Assembly (NCBI RefSeq): GCF_018255755.1
Contig: NZ_CP073766.1
Location: 7,872,501 to 7,936,500 of the forward strand
DNA from: Chitinophaga sp. HK235
GTDB taxonomy: Bacteria; Bacteroidota; Bacteroidia; Chitinophagales; Chitinophagaceae
Direction of reading: 5' to 3'
DNA: 64,000 bases
In this document: piece by piece, positions 45,080 through 55,090 of the stretch
Position numbering within the stretch: position 1 is the stretch's first letter
Layout: every line of letters starts with the position of its first letter
Notes under the pieces: generated by a model
What the model was told of the DNA's origin: nothing
The model's input: only the letters and a program-made list of their open reading frames with translations
Databases searched by the model: none
Made by a program: the position numbers and the translations under genes

Positions 45080-46243
45080 GTGGAAGCAAAAGAATATTAC
45101 AGGTTTTTGTTGCAACGTTATTACGAAGGTTCTGCTACCGCGGCAGAAGAGGAAGAGCTGTTTGCAGAGCTGGGGAAACATGCCGATGATGAAGCGTGGG
45201 TGGCATTAATGGATGAGCTGCATGCCGTAGCTGTCGCAGATCCGCAATATAATCCCGCGGAGTATGAGCCGGTGCTGCAGGGTATTCTGCAAGCCGGTGA
45301 AAGTCCGAAAGTGCATCGTATAGCAGGTTGGCGCCGATGGGCTGCTGCAGCGGTGTTGTTGTTTTCCGCCGGCGGTTATTACTGGTGGCAGCATGGGGCG
45401 CGCAATATATTGTCTGATGCACCGGTAGCGGTGGCAGCAGATGTGCTGCCGGGTAAAAACGGGGCGGTCCTCACGCTGGCCAACGGCCAGCAGGTAGTGC
45501 TGGACAGCCACGGTGATGGCCTCATCACGAGCACCCAGGGCACACAGGTAATATTAAAAAACGGACAGGTGGAATACAAGCCTTCCGGTAACGGCACCCC
45601 TGTTAATAACACCTTGCATACACCACGCGGACGAAAGTTCAGAATGCAGCTGCCGGATGGCACGCAGGTATGGCTGAATGCCGCCAGCTCCCTCTCTTTC
45701 CCCACAGCCTTCACCGGTACGGAAAGAAAAGTGGAACTGACAGGGGAAGCCTATTTTGAAGTAGCCAAAGACCAAACGAAACCTTTTGTGGTAAGCCTCA
45801 GTAACAATACTTCGGTGAAGGTACTGGGCACCCACTTTGATATCAGCGCCTATACCGATGAACCGGGCATCAGCACTACCTTGCTGGAAGGCGCCGTACA
45901 GGTGAATGTTCCTGAGCATAGCAGCACACTGAAACCAGGCCAGCAGCTGCTGTTTAATAAAAATGCCGGCACCGTGGTGTTAAATAAAAACATTGATACG
46001 GCTGCGGTGATGGCCTGGAAAAACGGTGTCCTGAGTTTTCAGGATAAAAAACTGACTGCCGTGATAGCCATGATAGCGCGCTGGTATGATATAGAAGTCA
46101 CCTATGCTACCACGCCGCCGGATATCACTTTCGTAGGAGAAATAGGCAGTGATGTAAATCTTTCCAGTGTCCTTACATTTTTGAGAGAGTCAGGGATACA
46201 ATTTAATCTGGAAGGAAGGAAACTGATCATAGGAAAACAGTAA
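45080..46243 (+). CDS. FecR-family anti-sigma factor, locus 3
   Basis: 387 aa from GTG 45080. A cytoplasmic N-terminal part, one membrane segment (RWAAAAVLLFSAGGYYWW, about 84-101), then the periplasmic FecR domain (LPDGTQVWLNAASSLSFP; VELTGEAYFEVA) and a C-terminal DUF4974-like region. It would sequester the adjacent sigma factor and respond to the STN domain of the downstream SusC. Domain order matches the locus 1 FecR protein. Confidence 0.92.
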   Translation: MEAKEYYRFLLQRYYEGSATAAEEEELFAELGKHADDEAWVALMDELHAVAVADPQYNPAEYEPVLQGILQAGESPKVHRIAGWRRWAAAAVLLFSAGGYYWWQHGARNILSDAPVAVAADVLPGKNGAVLTLANGQQVVLDSHGDGLITSTQGTQVILKNGQVEYKPSGNGTPVNNTLHTPRGRKFRMQLPDGTQVWLNAASSLSFPTAFTGTERKVELTGEAYFEVAKDQTKPFVVSLSNNTSVKVLGTHFDISAYTDEPGISTTLLEGAVQVNVPEHSSTLKPGQQLLFNKNAGTVVLNKNIDTAAVMAWKNGVLSFQDKKLTAVIAMIARWYDIEVTYATTPPDITFVGEIGSDVNLSSVLTFLRESGIQFNLEGRKLIIGKQ

Positions 46244-46280
46244 TCAATAATAAACAATCAACAACAATCAGCCAACAAAG

Positions 46281-46384
46281 CGTATCTGTCGATACGTTAT
46301 GAAAAAACAGTGAACAACCAATTCAAATATCAATTTATTGTCTGCCTGTAATAGAAAACCGAAAGTGCTTCGACCCACTTCCGG
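46281..46384. other. Leader with two small hairpins before susC
   Basis: CGTATC-TGTC-GATACG (46281-46296) and a one-mismatch stem CCGAAAGTG / CACTTCCGG (46359-46384) lie in the 220-bp gap between fecR and susC of locus 3. They could be part of a 5' UTR that sets susC expression. No promoter was assigned. Confidence 0.3.
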
Positions 46385-46463
46385 CTGGATGGTTACAGCC
46401 ATGCAAAACAGTTGAGTGTTCTGGTACTCTATCATTTTTTACAAGCCAAACCGCTACAAAGTT

Positions 46464-49400
46464 ATGCAAAAAACTGCTCTTTGTAACCAGGCGAGCTATG
46501 TCCCTAAATCAACCGGGGTGCGTAGCAGAAGCTGGTTACCAACCAAAATGCTGCTAGTCATGAAGCTGACGTTTTTCTTTCTTACTGCTGTTATGTTGAA
46601 TGTAAGTGCTGCCGGATATGCACAGCTGATCACCTGGTCGGGTAAGAACGTGCCGGTAGAGAAGATTTTCAGCATTATCCGTCAACAGTCGGGCTACACG
46701 GTGGTAGCCAGCCGCGAAGTGTTGCTCAAAGCACATCCGGTGACCCTGAATGCGGAGAATATGCCGGTAACGGATTTCCTTGAGCTGGTGCTGAAAGACC
46801 AGCCATTGAAGTATGTGATTGAAAACAAATCCATCTTTATTTCTCCTAAAACAACATCCCGCGGTGGTCTTTCTATCACCATGGAAGCCGCCACTCAGCT
46901 GGATATCAGAGGAAAGGTTACCGACGAAGCCGGTAACCCCCTGCCCGGTGTGTCTGTAAGAGTAAAAGGTACAGCACAGGGTATTTCTACCGGCACGGAT
47001 GGTGGCTACACGCTGCATATATCGGCTGATGGCCCGCAGGTATTACAGTTTACCTACCTGGGGATGATACCCCAGGAGGTGACCGCTACCAGCAGTACTA
47101 CTATTAACATCGTGATGAAAGCAGCGGTGGAACAACAGAATGAAGTGGTGGTAGTAGGTTATGGTACTAAAAAAAGGAGTGATGTGACTGGTTCTATCTC
47201 TTCTGTTCCTACAGAAAGACTGAAGAATCAACCGGTGAGCAACGTACTGCAGGCTATCCAGGGTTCCGCTGCTGGTATCAATATCGTTAATAACACCAGC
47301 AAGCCAGGTAGTTCTCCGGCCTTTTATCTCCGTGGTATTAAATCCATCAGTGCCAGCAATGCCCCGCTGATCGTGCTGGACGGAGTACCTTTCAGTGGTG
47401 ATTACAATGATATCAACCCAAATGATATCGCCTCTATTGATGTACTGAAAGATGTTTCCGCTTCTGCTATTTATGGTGCCAGAGGTGCCAATGGTGTTAT
47501 CATGATCACTACCAAAAGAGGCAAATCAGGAAAACCTGTAATCGCCTATAACGGTTACGCAGGTCCGGAATTTCAATCGAATGTAATGAAGAATATGAAC
47601 GGTGAGCAATACCGTACCAAGAACCACTGGTACAATATTCAGGCAGGACGTCCTACTGCACCTGACCTGCCTTATCTCACCGAACAGCAGAACTTTGCCA
47701 ACGGTACGCCGGAAGTAAACTGGCAGAAGGAAATCGGCCAGCAGGGATTTATTCATAGCCATGAGCTGAGTATCTCTGGTGGAACAGACAATGTAAAATA
47801 TTATGTGTCCGGCACCTATCTGAAACAAGATGGTACAATCAAAGGTTATCAGTTCAATCGTAGCAGTATCCGCGCCAACATCGACGCCAATGCTACTTCC
47901 TGGCTGAAGACCGGCCTCAATCTGTTTTTGGTGAACAATAACAGCGATGGCGGCAGGGCAACCCTGTTTGATGCCAACTCCCTCAGTCCTTATGGCTCAC
48001 TCTATAATGCCAAAGGGGATTATGAAATATATCCGATTGCTCCGCAGACATTATATCAAAGCCCGCTCATCAACGTATACAATCCGGGCCTGAACCGTAG
48101 CAAAAACGTGACTGCCAGCGGTTATGCAGAAGTAGCGCCCACCTTCCTGAAAGGTTTAAAATACCGTGTGAATGGTTCCTACGCTTTCAGACCTGTAAGG
48201 CAGGCCGACTACTGGGGCCGTAAAGCCGGTGATATGCTGGGCACAGCCAAAGTATACAACGAGGAAAAAAGACAATGGATCCTGGAGAATCTGTTGAGCT
48301 ACGCTACCAGCTTCGGAAAACACGGATTGGACTTCACCGCTTTATATAGTGCACAAAAGGATGAGAGGTTCACCTCACAGCTGGATGCCAACACATTTAT
48401 CAACGACAACCTCGATTTCAACAATCTGAGCAGCGGCCAGGTACAGAAAACAAAATCGGAATATTCAGGTAGCAGCCTGCTGTCACAGATGTTCCGTGCC
48501 AACTACACCTATGACAGCCGTTATCTGTTGACCGCTACCATCCGCCGCGACGGCTTCTCCGGCTTCGGTGCCAGCAACAAATACGGTGTATTCCCATCCA
48601 TAGCTGCCGGCTGGAATGTACATAATGAAAAGTTCATGGCTGCAGTGCCGGTGATCTCCCAACTGAAACTCCGGGCTTCTTATGGTAAATCCGGTAATCA
48701 GGCCGTAGGCGCTTATCAGACCCTGACCCGTTTAAACACCGTTCAATATATCTATGACGGAACTACTGTGATTGGTGTGGTGCCCGACAAACTGGGTAAT
48801 GCAAACCTTAAATGGGAAACGACTAAAGGTCTTAACGTAGGTATTGATTTTGCCTTGTGGAATAATCGTCTGAGTGGCACCGTGGAAACCTATAGCACCA
48901 ACACCTACGACCTGTTGCTCAGCAGAAGAATTCCTGCTATCACCGGCTATACCACTGTATTTGATAATATCGGTAAAACTGCCAACAGAGGATTGGAAAT
49001 TCTGTTGAACAGCCGTAACATCCAGGGTAATGACTTCACCTGGCAAACTTCTTTCAACATCTCTTTCAACAAAAACAAAGTAGTGTCTTTGTACGGAGAT
49101 AATAAAGATGATATTGGTAATAACCTGTTCATCGGAAAACCGCTGCTGGGCATCTATGACTACACCATGACGGGTGTATGGCAGGAAGGAGAAGATATGA
49201 AGTTGGACCCTGGTGTGAAAGCCGGTTATCTGAAATTTGCAGATCTCGATAACAATGGAAAAATAGATGCCAATGACCGTTCTTATCTGGGCACGCAACT
49301 GCCTAAATATATTGCCGGCCTGACCAATACTTTTACCTATAAAAATTTCAGCCTCAATATTTTTATTCAGGATGTACATGGTTCCCTGCGTCCCAATTAT

Positions 49401-49808
49401 CTCCTGGACAACCGCGATCAGGGCGGCACTGTAAACCTGCCTGCTGATATTCCTTACTGGACTTCTGAAAACAAGATCAATACCAATCCTTCGCTGGTAT
49501 ATACCAATCCAAGGGGATACAAGTATGCGCAGGACGCTTCTTTTATCCGTATCAAGGACATTACCTTCAGCTATACGTTCGATAAAAAATTACTGGAACG
49601 CTATAAAATCGGTAACCTGATGATGTACTTCAGCGGCCGTAATCTGGGCACTTTCACCAAATGGCAGGGCTGGGACCCTGAAACAGCGCCTATCAGTGCT
49701 GTCAATTCTGCCACAAAAATAGATAATGGCCAGGGTGTTGGTTCGCAGAGTTCCGATTTTTATCCGCTGACCGCTACCATTGTGTTTGGTGTTAATATCA
49801 GTCTGTAA
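46464..49808 (+). CDS. SusC-like TonB-dependent transporter with STN domain, locus 3
   Basis: 1114 aa from ATG 46464; the frame opens at 46416 but the first 16 residues look untranslated. A signal peptide (LTFFFLTAVMLNVSA) is followed by an STN domain (KNVPVEKIFSIIRQQSGYTV), the carboxypeptidase-regulatory-like domain (IRGKVTDEAGNPLPGVSV), VVVVGYGTKKRSDVTGSIS, the plug and a barrel ending FGVNISL. The STN domain pairs it with the FecR protein upstream. It should import glycan fragments freed by the sialidase, fucosidase and galactosidase-like enzymes downstream. Confidence 0.93.
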   Translation: MQKTALCNQASYVPKSTGVRSRSWLPTKMLLVMKLTFFFLTAVMLNVSAAGYAQLITWSGKNVPVEKIFSIIRQQSGYTVVASREVLLKAHPVTLNAENMPVTDFLELVLKDQPLKYVIENKSIFISPKTTSRGGLSITMEAATQLDIRGKVTDEAGNPLPGVSVRVKGTAQGISTGTDGGYTLHISADGPQVLQFTYLGMIPQEVTATSSTTINIVMKAAVEQQNEVVVVGYGTKKRSDVTGSISSVPTERLKNQPVSNVLQAIQGSAAGINIVNNTSKPGSSPAFYLRGIKSISASNAPLIVLDGVPFSGDYNDINPNDIASIDVLKDVSASAIYGARGANGVIMITTKRGKSGKPVIAYNGYAGPEFQSNVMKNMNGEQYRTKNHWYNIQAGRPTAPDLPYLTEQQNFANGTPEVNWQKEIGQQGFIHSHELSISGGTDNVKYYVSGTYLKQDGTIKGYQFNRSSIRANIDANATSWLKTGLNLFLVNNNSDGGRATLFDANSLSPYGSLYNAKGDYEIYPIAPQTLYQSPLINVYNPGLNRSKNVTASGYAEVAPTFLKGLKYRVNGSYAFRPVRQADYWGRKAGDMLGTAKVYNEEKRQWILENLLSYATSFGKHGLDFTALYSAQKDERFTSQLDANTFINDNLDFNNLSSGQVQKTKSEYSGSSLLSQMFRANYTYDSRYLLTATIRRDGFSGFGASNKYGVFPSIAAGWNVHNEKFMAAVPVISQLKLRASYGKSGNQAVGAYQTLTRLNTVQYIYDGTTVIGVVPDKLGNANLKWETTKGLNVGIDFALWNNRLSGTVETYSTNTYDLLLSRRIPAITGYTTVFDNIGKTANRGLEILLNSRNIQGNDFTWQTSFNISFNKNKVVSLYGDNKDDIGNNLFIGKPLLGIYDYTMTGVWQEGEDMKLDPGVKAGYLKFADLDNNGKIDANDRSYLGTQLPKYIAGLTNTFTYKNFSLNIFIQDVHGSLRPNYLLDNRDQGGTVNLPADIPYWTSENKINTNPSLVYTNPRGYKYAQDASFIRIKDITFSYTFDKKLLERYKIGNLMMYFSGRNLGTFTKWQGWDPETAPISAVNSATKIDNGQGVGSQSSDFYPLTATIVFGVNISL

Positions 49809-49826
49809 CTTTTAAATGCTTTTGTA

Positions 49827-51413
49827 ATGAAGAAATCATCTTATATATACGGCATGCTGTTGGCAGGAATGGTAGCCACCGGCACCACTTCCTGCAGTAA
49901 ACATTTTCTGGATGAAGAGCTGAAATCCAGCTATGCGCCGGACAATACGCTGGTAGACGAACTGGGATTTGAAGCAGCCAGCACTGGTATGCTCAGCATT
50001 ATGCGTAATGATTATGGTAATATTCAGGGGTTGCTGGCCACTTTTTATGTGGGAACGGATATGGCCATCACTGGTCAGCCAAATACCACGCAGGCGCCTT
50101 ATGAAGACTACCGCAACCTCAACTCTCAGACCGGCTCTGTATCTACCATCTGGACCTGGAACTATAAAGTGATCAACGCTGCCAATAACATTATTGCCGG
50201 CACTGATAATCCCAAAGCAACCCTCACGCCGCAGCAGCGCGCTTTTTATAAAGCTGAAGCCAGCTTTTTCAGAGCTTATGCCTATAACCAGCTGTCCATC
50301 CTCTATGGTGGCGTGCCACTGATAAAAGCGCCGGTGACCGTGCCTCGTACAGATTATGTGCGTGGTTCGGAAGCAGAAGTGATCCAGCTGATCATTGACG
50401 ACCTCACCTTTGCGGAAGCCAATCTGCCTGATCCGGCGAACGTAAAGAAACAGGGCCGTATTAATAAATTCGCCGCTTCCCAGTTGCTCGCGGAAGCGCT
50501 GCTGCGCGCCAACAAACCGGCAGAAGCAGAAGCTGCAGCAAAAAGAGTGATCGACGGTAAATTTTTTAGTCTCACTACCGCCCGTTATGGTGTAAAAGCA
50601 TCCCTGCCCGGTGATCCGTTTGCAGATATGTTCACCTACGGTAATATGCGCCGCAGCCAGGGTAACAAAGAAGCGATCTGGGTGATAGAGCAGCAGTACA
50701 ACATCCCCGGTGGTGGCAGTACTGAATTCGACCAGCGCAGACGTGAATGGGGTCCTTTTTATGTTAACGTGTCCGGTATGAAGGTATGTGATTCCCTCGG
50801 TGGCCGCGGTATCGGCAGGATCAGGCCTACCAACTGGTGGACTTATGAACTGTATGAGAAAAACGATATGCGTAATTCTCCCTACAACATCCGTCGTACC
50901 TATTACTACAACGACCCGGCTTCTTCCAAATATGGCCAGCAGGTGATGGTGAGCGGATTCGATACCATTCAGAACATCTACGCACACACCACCAAATGGT
51001 ATGAGTTCCAGCCACAGGATATTCAGGGTGCACAATCTTACAAAGACAGGATCCAGATGCGCCTCGGCGAAACTTATCTGCTCCTCGCGGAAGCACAGCT
51101 GCAGCAGGGCCGTCCGGCGGATGCTGCTGCCAGTATCAATGTGATCCGTGCCCGTGCAAACGCAACACCGGTGCAGCCTGCCGAAGTAACCATGGACTAC
51201 ATCCTGGATGAAAGAGCCAGAGAACTCACTGCGGAAGAGCTGAGAAGGCTCACCCTCATCCGCACCAAAAAACTGGTAGACCGTGTACGCAAATACAATC
51301 CTAAAGTAGCACCCACCATCAGCGATTTTAACATCCACCTGCCGATTCCGCAGTCCGAAATCGATGTGAATAAAGATGCGGTGTTATTGCAGAATGATGG
51401 ATATCAGAAATAA
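49827..51413 (+). CDS. SusD/RagB-like lipoprotein, locus 3
   Basis: 528 aa. Lipobox TTSC (C23). Typical RagB segments: KVINAANNIIAGTDNP, FYKAEASFFRAYAYNQLSIL and, at the C-terminus, LDERARELTAEELRRLTLIR. It binds glycan at the cell surface for the SusC encoded 18 bp upstream. It is followed by the GH2 and GH29 genes in the same direction, which makes this a full polysaccharide utilisation locus. Confidence 0.93.
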   Translation: MKKSSYIYGMLLAGMVATGTTSCSKHFLDEELKSSYAPDNTLVDELGFEAASTGMLSIMRNDYGNIQGLLATFYVGTDMAITGQPNTTQAPYEDYRNLNSQTGSVSTIWTWNYKVINAANNIIAGTDNPKATLTPQQRAFYKAEASFFRAYAYNQLSILYGGVPLIKAPVTVPRTDYVRGSEAEVIQLIIDDLTFAEANLPDPANVKKQGRINKFAASQLLAEALLRANKPAEAEAAAKRVIDGKFFSLTTARYGVKASLPGDPFADMFTYGNMRRSQGNKEAIWVIEQQYNIPGGGSTEFDQRRREWGPFYVNVSGMKVCDSLGGRGIGRIRPTNWWTYELYEKNDMRNSPYNIRRTYYYNDPASSKYGQQVMVSGFDTIQNIYAHTTKWYEFQPQDIQGAQSYKDRIQMRLGETYLLLAEAQLQQGRPADAAASINVIRARANATPVQPAEVTMDYILDERARELTAEELRRLTLIRTKKLVDRVRKYNPKVAPTISDFNIHLPIPQSEIDVNKDAVLLQNDGYQK

Positions 51414-51458
51414 TTGTTTATTTGACATTTAAATTTTTCAGACTGATTTATTTTCATC

Positions 51459-53519
51459 ATGAAGAAATTTTCAGCAACAAGCATCCTGTGCGCATTCCTG
51501 TTTTTACAGGGATACGCACAAGATGGCAGAAAAGTGGTCCCTTTTAATGACAACTGGTCTTTCAGAAAAGGAGCGCTGACCACCGATAAAAACCAGCCGG
51601 ATACCGGCTGGGTAGATGTAACGGTGCCGCATACCTGGAATAACAAGGATATGCAGGAAGGTAAAAACTTCTATGCAGGGGAAGCCTGTTACCGTAAAGT
51701 GTTTACAGTAGATTCCTCGCTGAAGGGTAAAAGATTGTTCCTGCGTTTTGAAGGAGTGGGATCGGTTGCCGGTCTGTATGTCAATAACCGTTTGATCGGT
51801 GAACATAAAGGATCTTATTCCGCCTTCTGTTTTGAGATCACACATTCTGTAAAATATGGTGCTGAAAATACCATTGTGGTGAAAGCCAACAATACTGCAA
51901 GGGAAGATGTATTACCCATCAATCACTTCCTGTTCGGCATCTTCGGAGGGATCTACCGGCCGGTAAGCCTGCTGGTTACGAATGATATCAATATCACCAC
52001 TACAGATTATGCTTCTCCCGGCATCTATATCCGCCAGGGAGAAATCAGTGATAAAAAAGCAGCGATCAGTGTTACCGCTAAAATCGAGAACAAACAGCTG
52101 CATCACAAAGACGTAGTGATACAAACCATCATCAAAGACCATCAGGGCAAACAAGTGGCCATCAGCAGCAAAAAAGTGAATGTCAGCCCGCAGGGCATTA
52201 ATATCATTCATCAGGACTTGCAGGTAGGCAATCCGCATCTGTGGAACGGACTCAAAGATCCTTATCTCTACTCATTGACTACCTCCGTGGTGGCTGATGG
52301 TAAAACGCTGGACGCTGTAACACAGCCGCTGGGTATCCGCCGTTTTGAAGTAGTACCAGGCAAAGGATTTTTCCTGAATGGCAAACCCTATATCATGCAT
52401 GGTGTCACCCGCCACCAGGAATGGCAGGACTGCGGCAATGCGCTGACCAACGCACAACACAAGGCTGATCTGGACATGATCCGGGAAATAGGTGCCACCA
52501 CCATCCGCTTTGCGCATTATCAGCAGGCCGAATATCTGTATGCCCAGTGCGACAGTATGGGCTTTGTGATATGGGCAGAAATTCCTTTCGTTAACAACGC
52601 ATCCGGCAAAGAAGGGGATAATGCCAAACAGCAGATGACAGAACTGATCCGGCAGAACTTTAACCATCCTGCCATCTACGTGTGGGGGCTGCACAATGAA
52701 GTATATGCCAAAACACCGGATGAACATGTAGCGGTGCTCACCCGTCAGCTGAATGATGTGGCCAAAACAGAAGACCCCGACCGCTATACCACAGCTGTCA
52801 CCGGTTATGGTGAGATGGACCGCCCCGCCAATCTGGCGGCGGATATACAGGGTATGAACCGTTACTACGGCTGGTATGAAGGAAAAATCGAAGACCTCGA
52901 AGGCTGGGTGAAAGGGCTGGAGCAAAAGTATCCCGACTATAAACTGATGCTCACCGAATACGGTGCAGATGGCAACATCAACCAGCATACGGATACGCTG
53001 TCTACCAACTTCAATCCGGTGAACGGACAGTTTTTCCCGGAGACTTATCAGACAGCGACGCATGTTAAACAATGGGCTATCATAGAAAAACATCCGTATA
53101 TCGCGGCTTCCTATCTCTGGAATACGTTTGAATTTGCAGTACCCATGTGGAACAGGGGAGGCGTGAATGCCCGTAATCTCAAAGGACTGATCACCTACGA
53201 CCGTAAACAAAAGAAGGATGCGTTTTTCTGGTACAAGGCCAACTGGAACCCGGAGCCGATGATTTATATCGCTGAACGCCGTAACAATATCCGTAAGCAG
53301 GCGAATGTAAAAGTGGAAGTATTCAGCAACCTGGAGAAAGTCACCCTTACCGTGAATGGCGGAGCTGCGCTGAATGCCAGAACAGGAGCCAATAACAGGG
53401 ATTTCCTTTTCGATCCTATCGTCCTGAAACCCGGCGACAATACTATCACTGCTACGGGTATACGAAATGGTAAAGTATTCTCGGACACGATTACCTGGCA
53501 ATTACAGGCATCGGAATAA
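51459..53519 (+). CDS. GH2 family glycosidase (beta-galactosidase type)
   Basis: 686 aa. Signal peptide cut near GYAQ (residue 21). Three N-terminal beta-sandwich domains (to about 290) and a TIM barrel (from about 300) with acid/base E414 in WGLHNEVY and nucleophile E500 in LTEYGADG. GH2 covers beta-galactosidases, mannosidases, glucuronidases and others; compact size and neighbours favour beta-galactosidase on a host-type or similar glycan, but this is not proven. Probably periplasmic. The GH29 gene follows 14 bp later. Confidence 0.9.
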   Translation: MKKFSATSILCAFLFLQGYAQDGRKVVPFNDNWSFRKGALTTDKNQPDTGWVDVTVPHTWNNKDMQEGKNFYAGEACYRKVFTVDSSLKGKRLFLRFEGVGSVAGLYVNNRLIGEHKGSYSAFCFEITHSVKYGAENTIVVKANNTAREDVLPINHFLFGIFGGIYRPVSLLVTNDINITTTDYASPGIYIRQGEISDKKAAISVTAKIENKQLHHKDVVIQTIIKDHQGKQVAISSKKVNVSPQGINIIHQDLQVGNPHLWNGLKDPYLYSLTTSVVADGKTLDAVTQPLGIRRFEVVPGKGFFLNGKPYIMHGVTRHQEWQDCGNALTNAQHKADLDMIREIGATTIRFAHYQQAEYLYAQCDSMGFVIWAEIPFVNNASGKEGDNAKQQMTELIRQNFNHPAIYVWGLHNEVYAKTPDEHVAVLTRQLNDVAKTEDPDRYTTAVTGYGEMDRPANLAADIQGMNRYYGWYEGKIEDLEGWVKGLEQKYPDYKLMLTEYGADGNINQHTDTLSTNFNPVNGQFFPETYQTATHVKQWAIIEKHPYIAASYLWNTFEFAVPMWNRGGVNARNLKGLITYDRKQKKDAFFWYKANWNPEPMIYIAERRNNIRKQANVKVEVFSNLEKVTLTVNGGAALNARTGANNRDFLFDPIVLKPGDNTITATGIRNGKVFSDTITWQLQASE

Positions 53520-53533
53520 AACATAATGATATC

Positions 53534-54973
53534 ATGAATAAAACGATCACATATATACTCGCTGTAGCCTGCGGCTGTCTGTGGATGCAATCTCCGGCAC
53601 ATGCGCAGGCAGCAGTACCCCAAAAAGATACGATAGCGCTGCAGCATGGAGCTCACCGTATCGGGGTAAGAACAGATGCTGATATGGCCCGTTGGCGCTC
53701 GCTTCGCTTCGGACAGTTTATACACTGGGGCGTGTACGCCATCCCCGGTGGCGAATGGAAAGGCAAAACCTACAACGGTGCGGCCGAATGGATCCGTTCC
53801 TGGAAAGAGATGCCGCATGAAGAATATGATAATCTGTATCGTCAGTTCAATCCGGTGAACTTCAATGCGCAGCAATGGGCTTCCCAGGCAAAGGAGATGG
53901 GTGCTAAATACATGGTCATCACCACCAAACACCATGATGGTTTCTGTCTATGGCCCAGCAAATATTCCAAATACACGATCGCTGCTTCCCCCTGGAAAAA
54001 GGATTTACTGGGGCCGATGATTACCGCTTATAACAAGGCGGGTATCGATGTATATCTCTATTTTTCCATCATTGACTGGAGTCATCCCGATTACCGTGCT
54101 TCTCTGAAAACGGCTGCGGATTCTGCTGCCGGCAAACGTTTCCAGGTATTTGTAAAGAATCAGTTGGCTGAACTGTTGCAACGTTATCCGACGGTGAAAG
54201 GTTTCTGGTTTGATGGCACCTGGGATGATTCCTGGAAAAAAGATGGTGCCTTTACGGATGAACTGGAGCAGTATCTGCAGGCTATACATCCTGGTTTGGT
54301 GATGGGAAGCCGTTTACGGGCAGATGAAAAAGGTGCCCGTCATTTTGATTCCAATGGTCACCTGATGGGGGATTATGAACAGGGCTGGGAGCGCAAGCTG
54401 CCGGAGAAAATAGAAGATGTGCATGGCAATGATTGGGAGGCGGTGATGACCGTTCCTGAAAACCAGTGGGGATACAATGCCAAATGGGACGGACATATCA
54501 AAACGGCCAATGAACTGCTGGAGCTACTGGTGAAAAGTGTATCCCTCAACGGTAACTTTGTGCTCAACTTCGGACCCAGGGCTGACGGTACTTTCCGTAC
54601 CGAAGAACAACAGCTGATGACACAGATCGGTCAGTGGATGAAGGTAAACGGAGAGGCTGTTTACAATGGTACCTATGCCGGTTTTGAAAAACAGGATTGG
54701 GGTTACTATATCCGTAAAGCCGGTACCGACAGCGTATACATGGTGGTATTTAATATACCCGTTTCCGGTAGTCTGCGGATAAAACTGCCTGCGCGTACGT
54801 CACTGGTAAGTGCCTCGCTGCAGCAGCAAAACCTGACACCTGAACTGATTGGCAGAAATGAATATTTTATTCATCTCAGCAGCAAACAATCAGATACCCC
54901 CGTAGTGATATTATTGAAAACAACCAACGGAGAAAATAAGGAGAAGGGAAACTTTGAGAAAGCCAAAACATAA
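53534..54973 (+). CDS. GH29 alpha-L-fucosidase
   Basis: 479 aa. Signal peptide to about residue 25. The GH29 fold is clear: RFGQFIHWGVYAIPGGEW, TTKHHDGFCLW (H133, H134) and nucleophile D227 in KGFWFDGTWD. It removes alpha-linked fucose from glycan ends with retention of configuration. The C-terminal beta-sandwich is short. It closes the run of locus 3 genes on this strand before a complex inverted repeat shared with the convergent htrA-like gene. Confidence 0.93.
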   Translation: MNKTITYILAVACGCLWMQSPAHAQAAVPQKDTIALQHGAHRIGVRTDADMARWRSLRFGQFIHWGVYAIPGGEWKGKTYNGAAEWIRSWKEMPHEEYDNLYRQFNPVNFNAQQWASQAKEMGAKYMVITTKHHDGFCLWPSKYSKYTIAASPWKKDLLGPMITAYNKAGIDVYLYFSIIDWSHPDYRASLKTAADSAAGKRFQVFVKNQLAELLQRYPTVKGFWFDGTWDDSWKKDGAFTDELEQYLQAIHPGLVMGSRLRADEKGARHFDSNGHLMGDYEQGWERKLPEKIEDVHGNDWEAVMTVPENQWGYNAKWDGHIKTANELLELLVKSVSLNGNFVLNFGPRADGTFRTEEQQLMTQIGQWMKVNGEAVYNGTYAGFEKQDWGYYIRKAGTDSVYMVVFNIPVSGSLRIKLPARTSLVSASLQQQNLTPELIGRNEYFIHLSSKQSDTPVVILLKTTNGENKEKGNFEKAKT

Positions 54974-54975
54974 CT

Positions 54976-55090
54976 GTGATAAATACTGATTAGAACTGAT
55001 AAATACTGATGCGCCTGATGAGGTTTGTTTAGGAATTTAAATTACTAACGAACTACATCAGGCGCATCAGTTTTAATCAGTATTTATCAC
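54976..55090. terminator. Bidirectional terminator-like inverted repeat with triplicated motif
   Basis: Between the convergent fucosidase and HtrA genes. Perfect core arms TGATGCGCCTGATG (55007-55020) and CATCAGGCGCATCA (55056-55069) are flanked by TGATAAATACTGAT, found twice directly on the left and once inverted on the right, where it includes the htrA stop codon. It can fold on both strands and should stop transcription from both sides. Confidence 0.7.

Noticed and set aside
49836..51338. Long antisense frame (500 codons) under SusD of locus 3
   Set aside because: Same reasoning; the plus-strand gene has lipobox and RagB features.
52272..53501. Antisense frame of 409 codons in the GH2 gene
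   Set aside because: The GH2 active-site residues and signal peptide lie on the plus strand; no support for the reverse.
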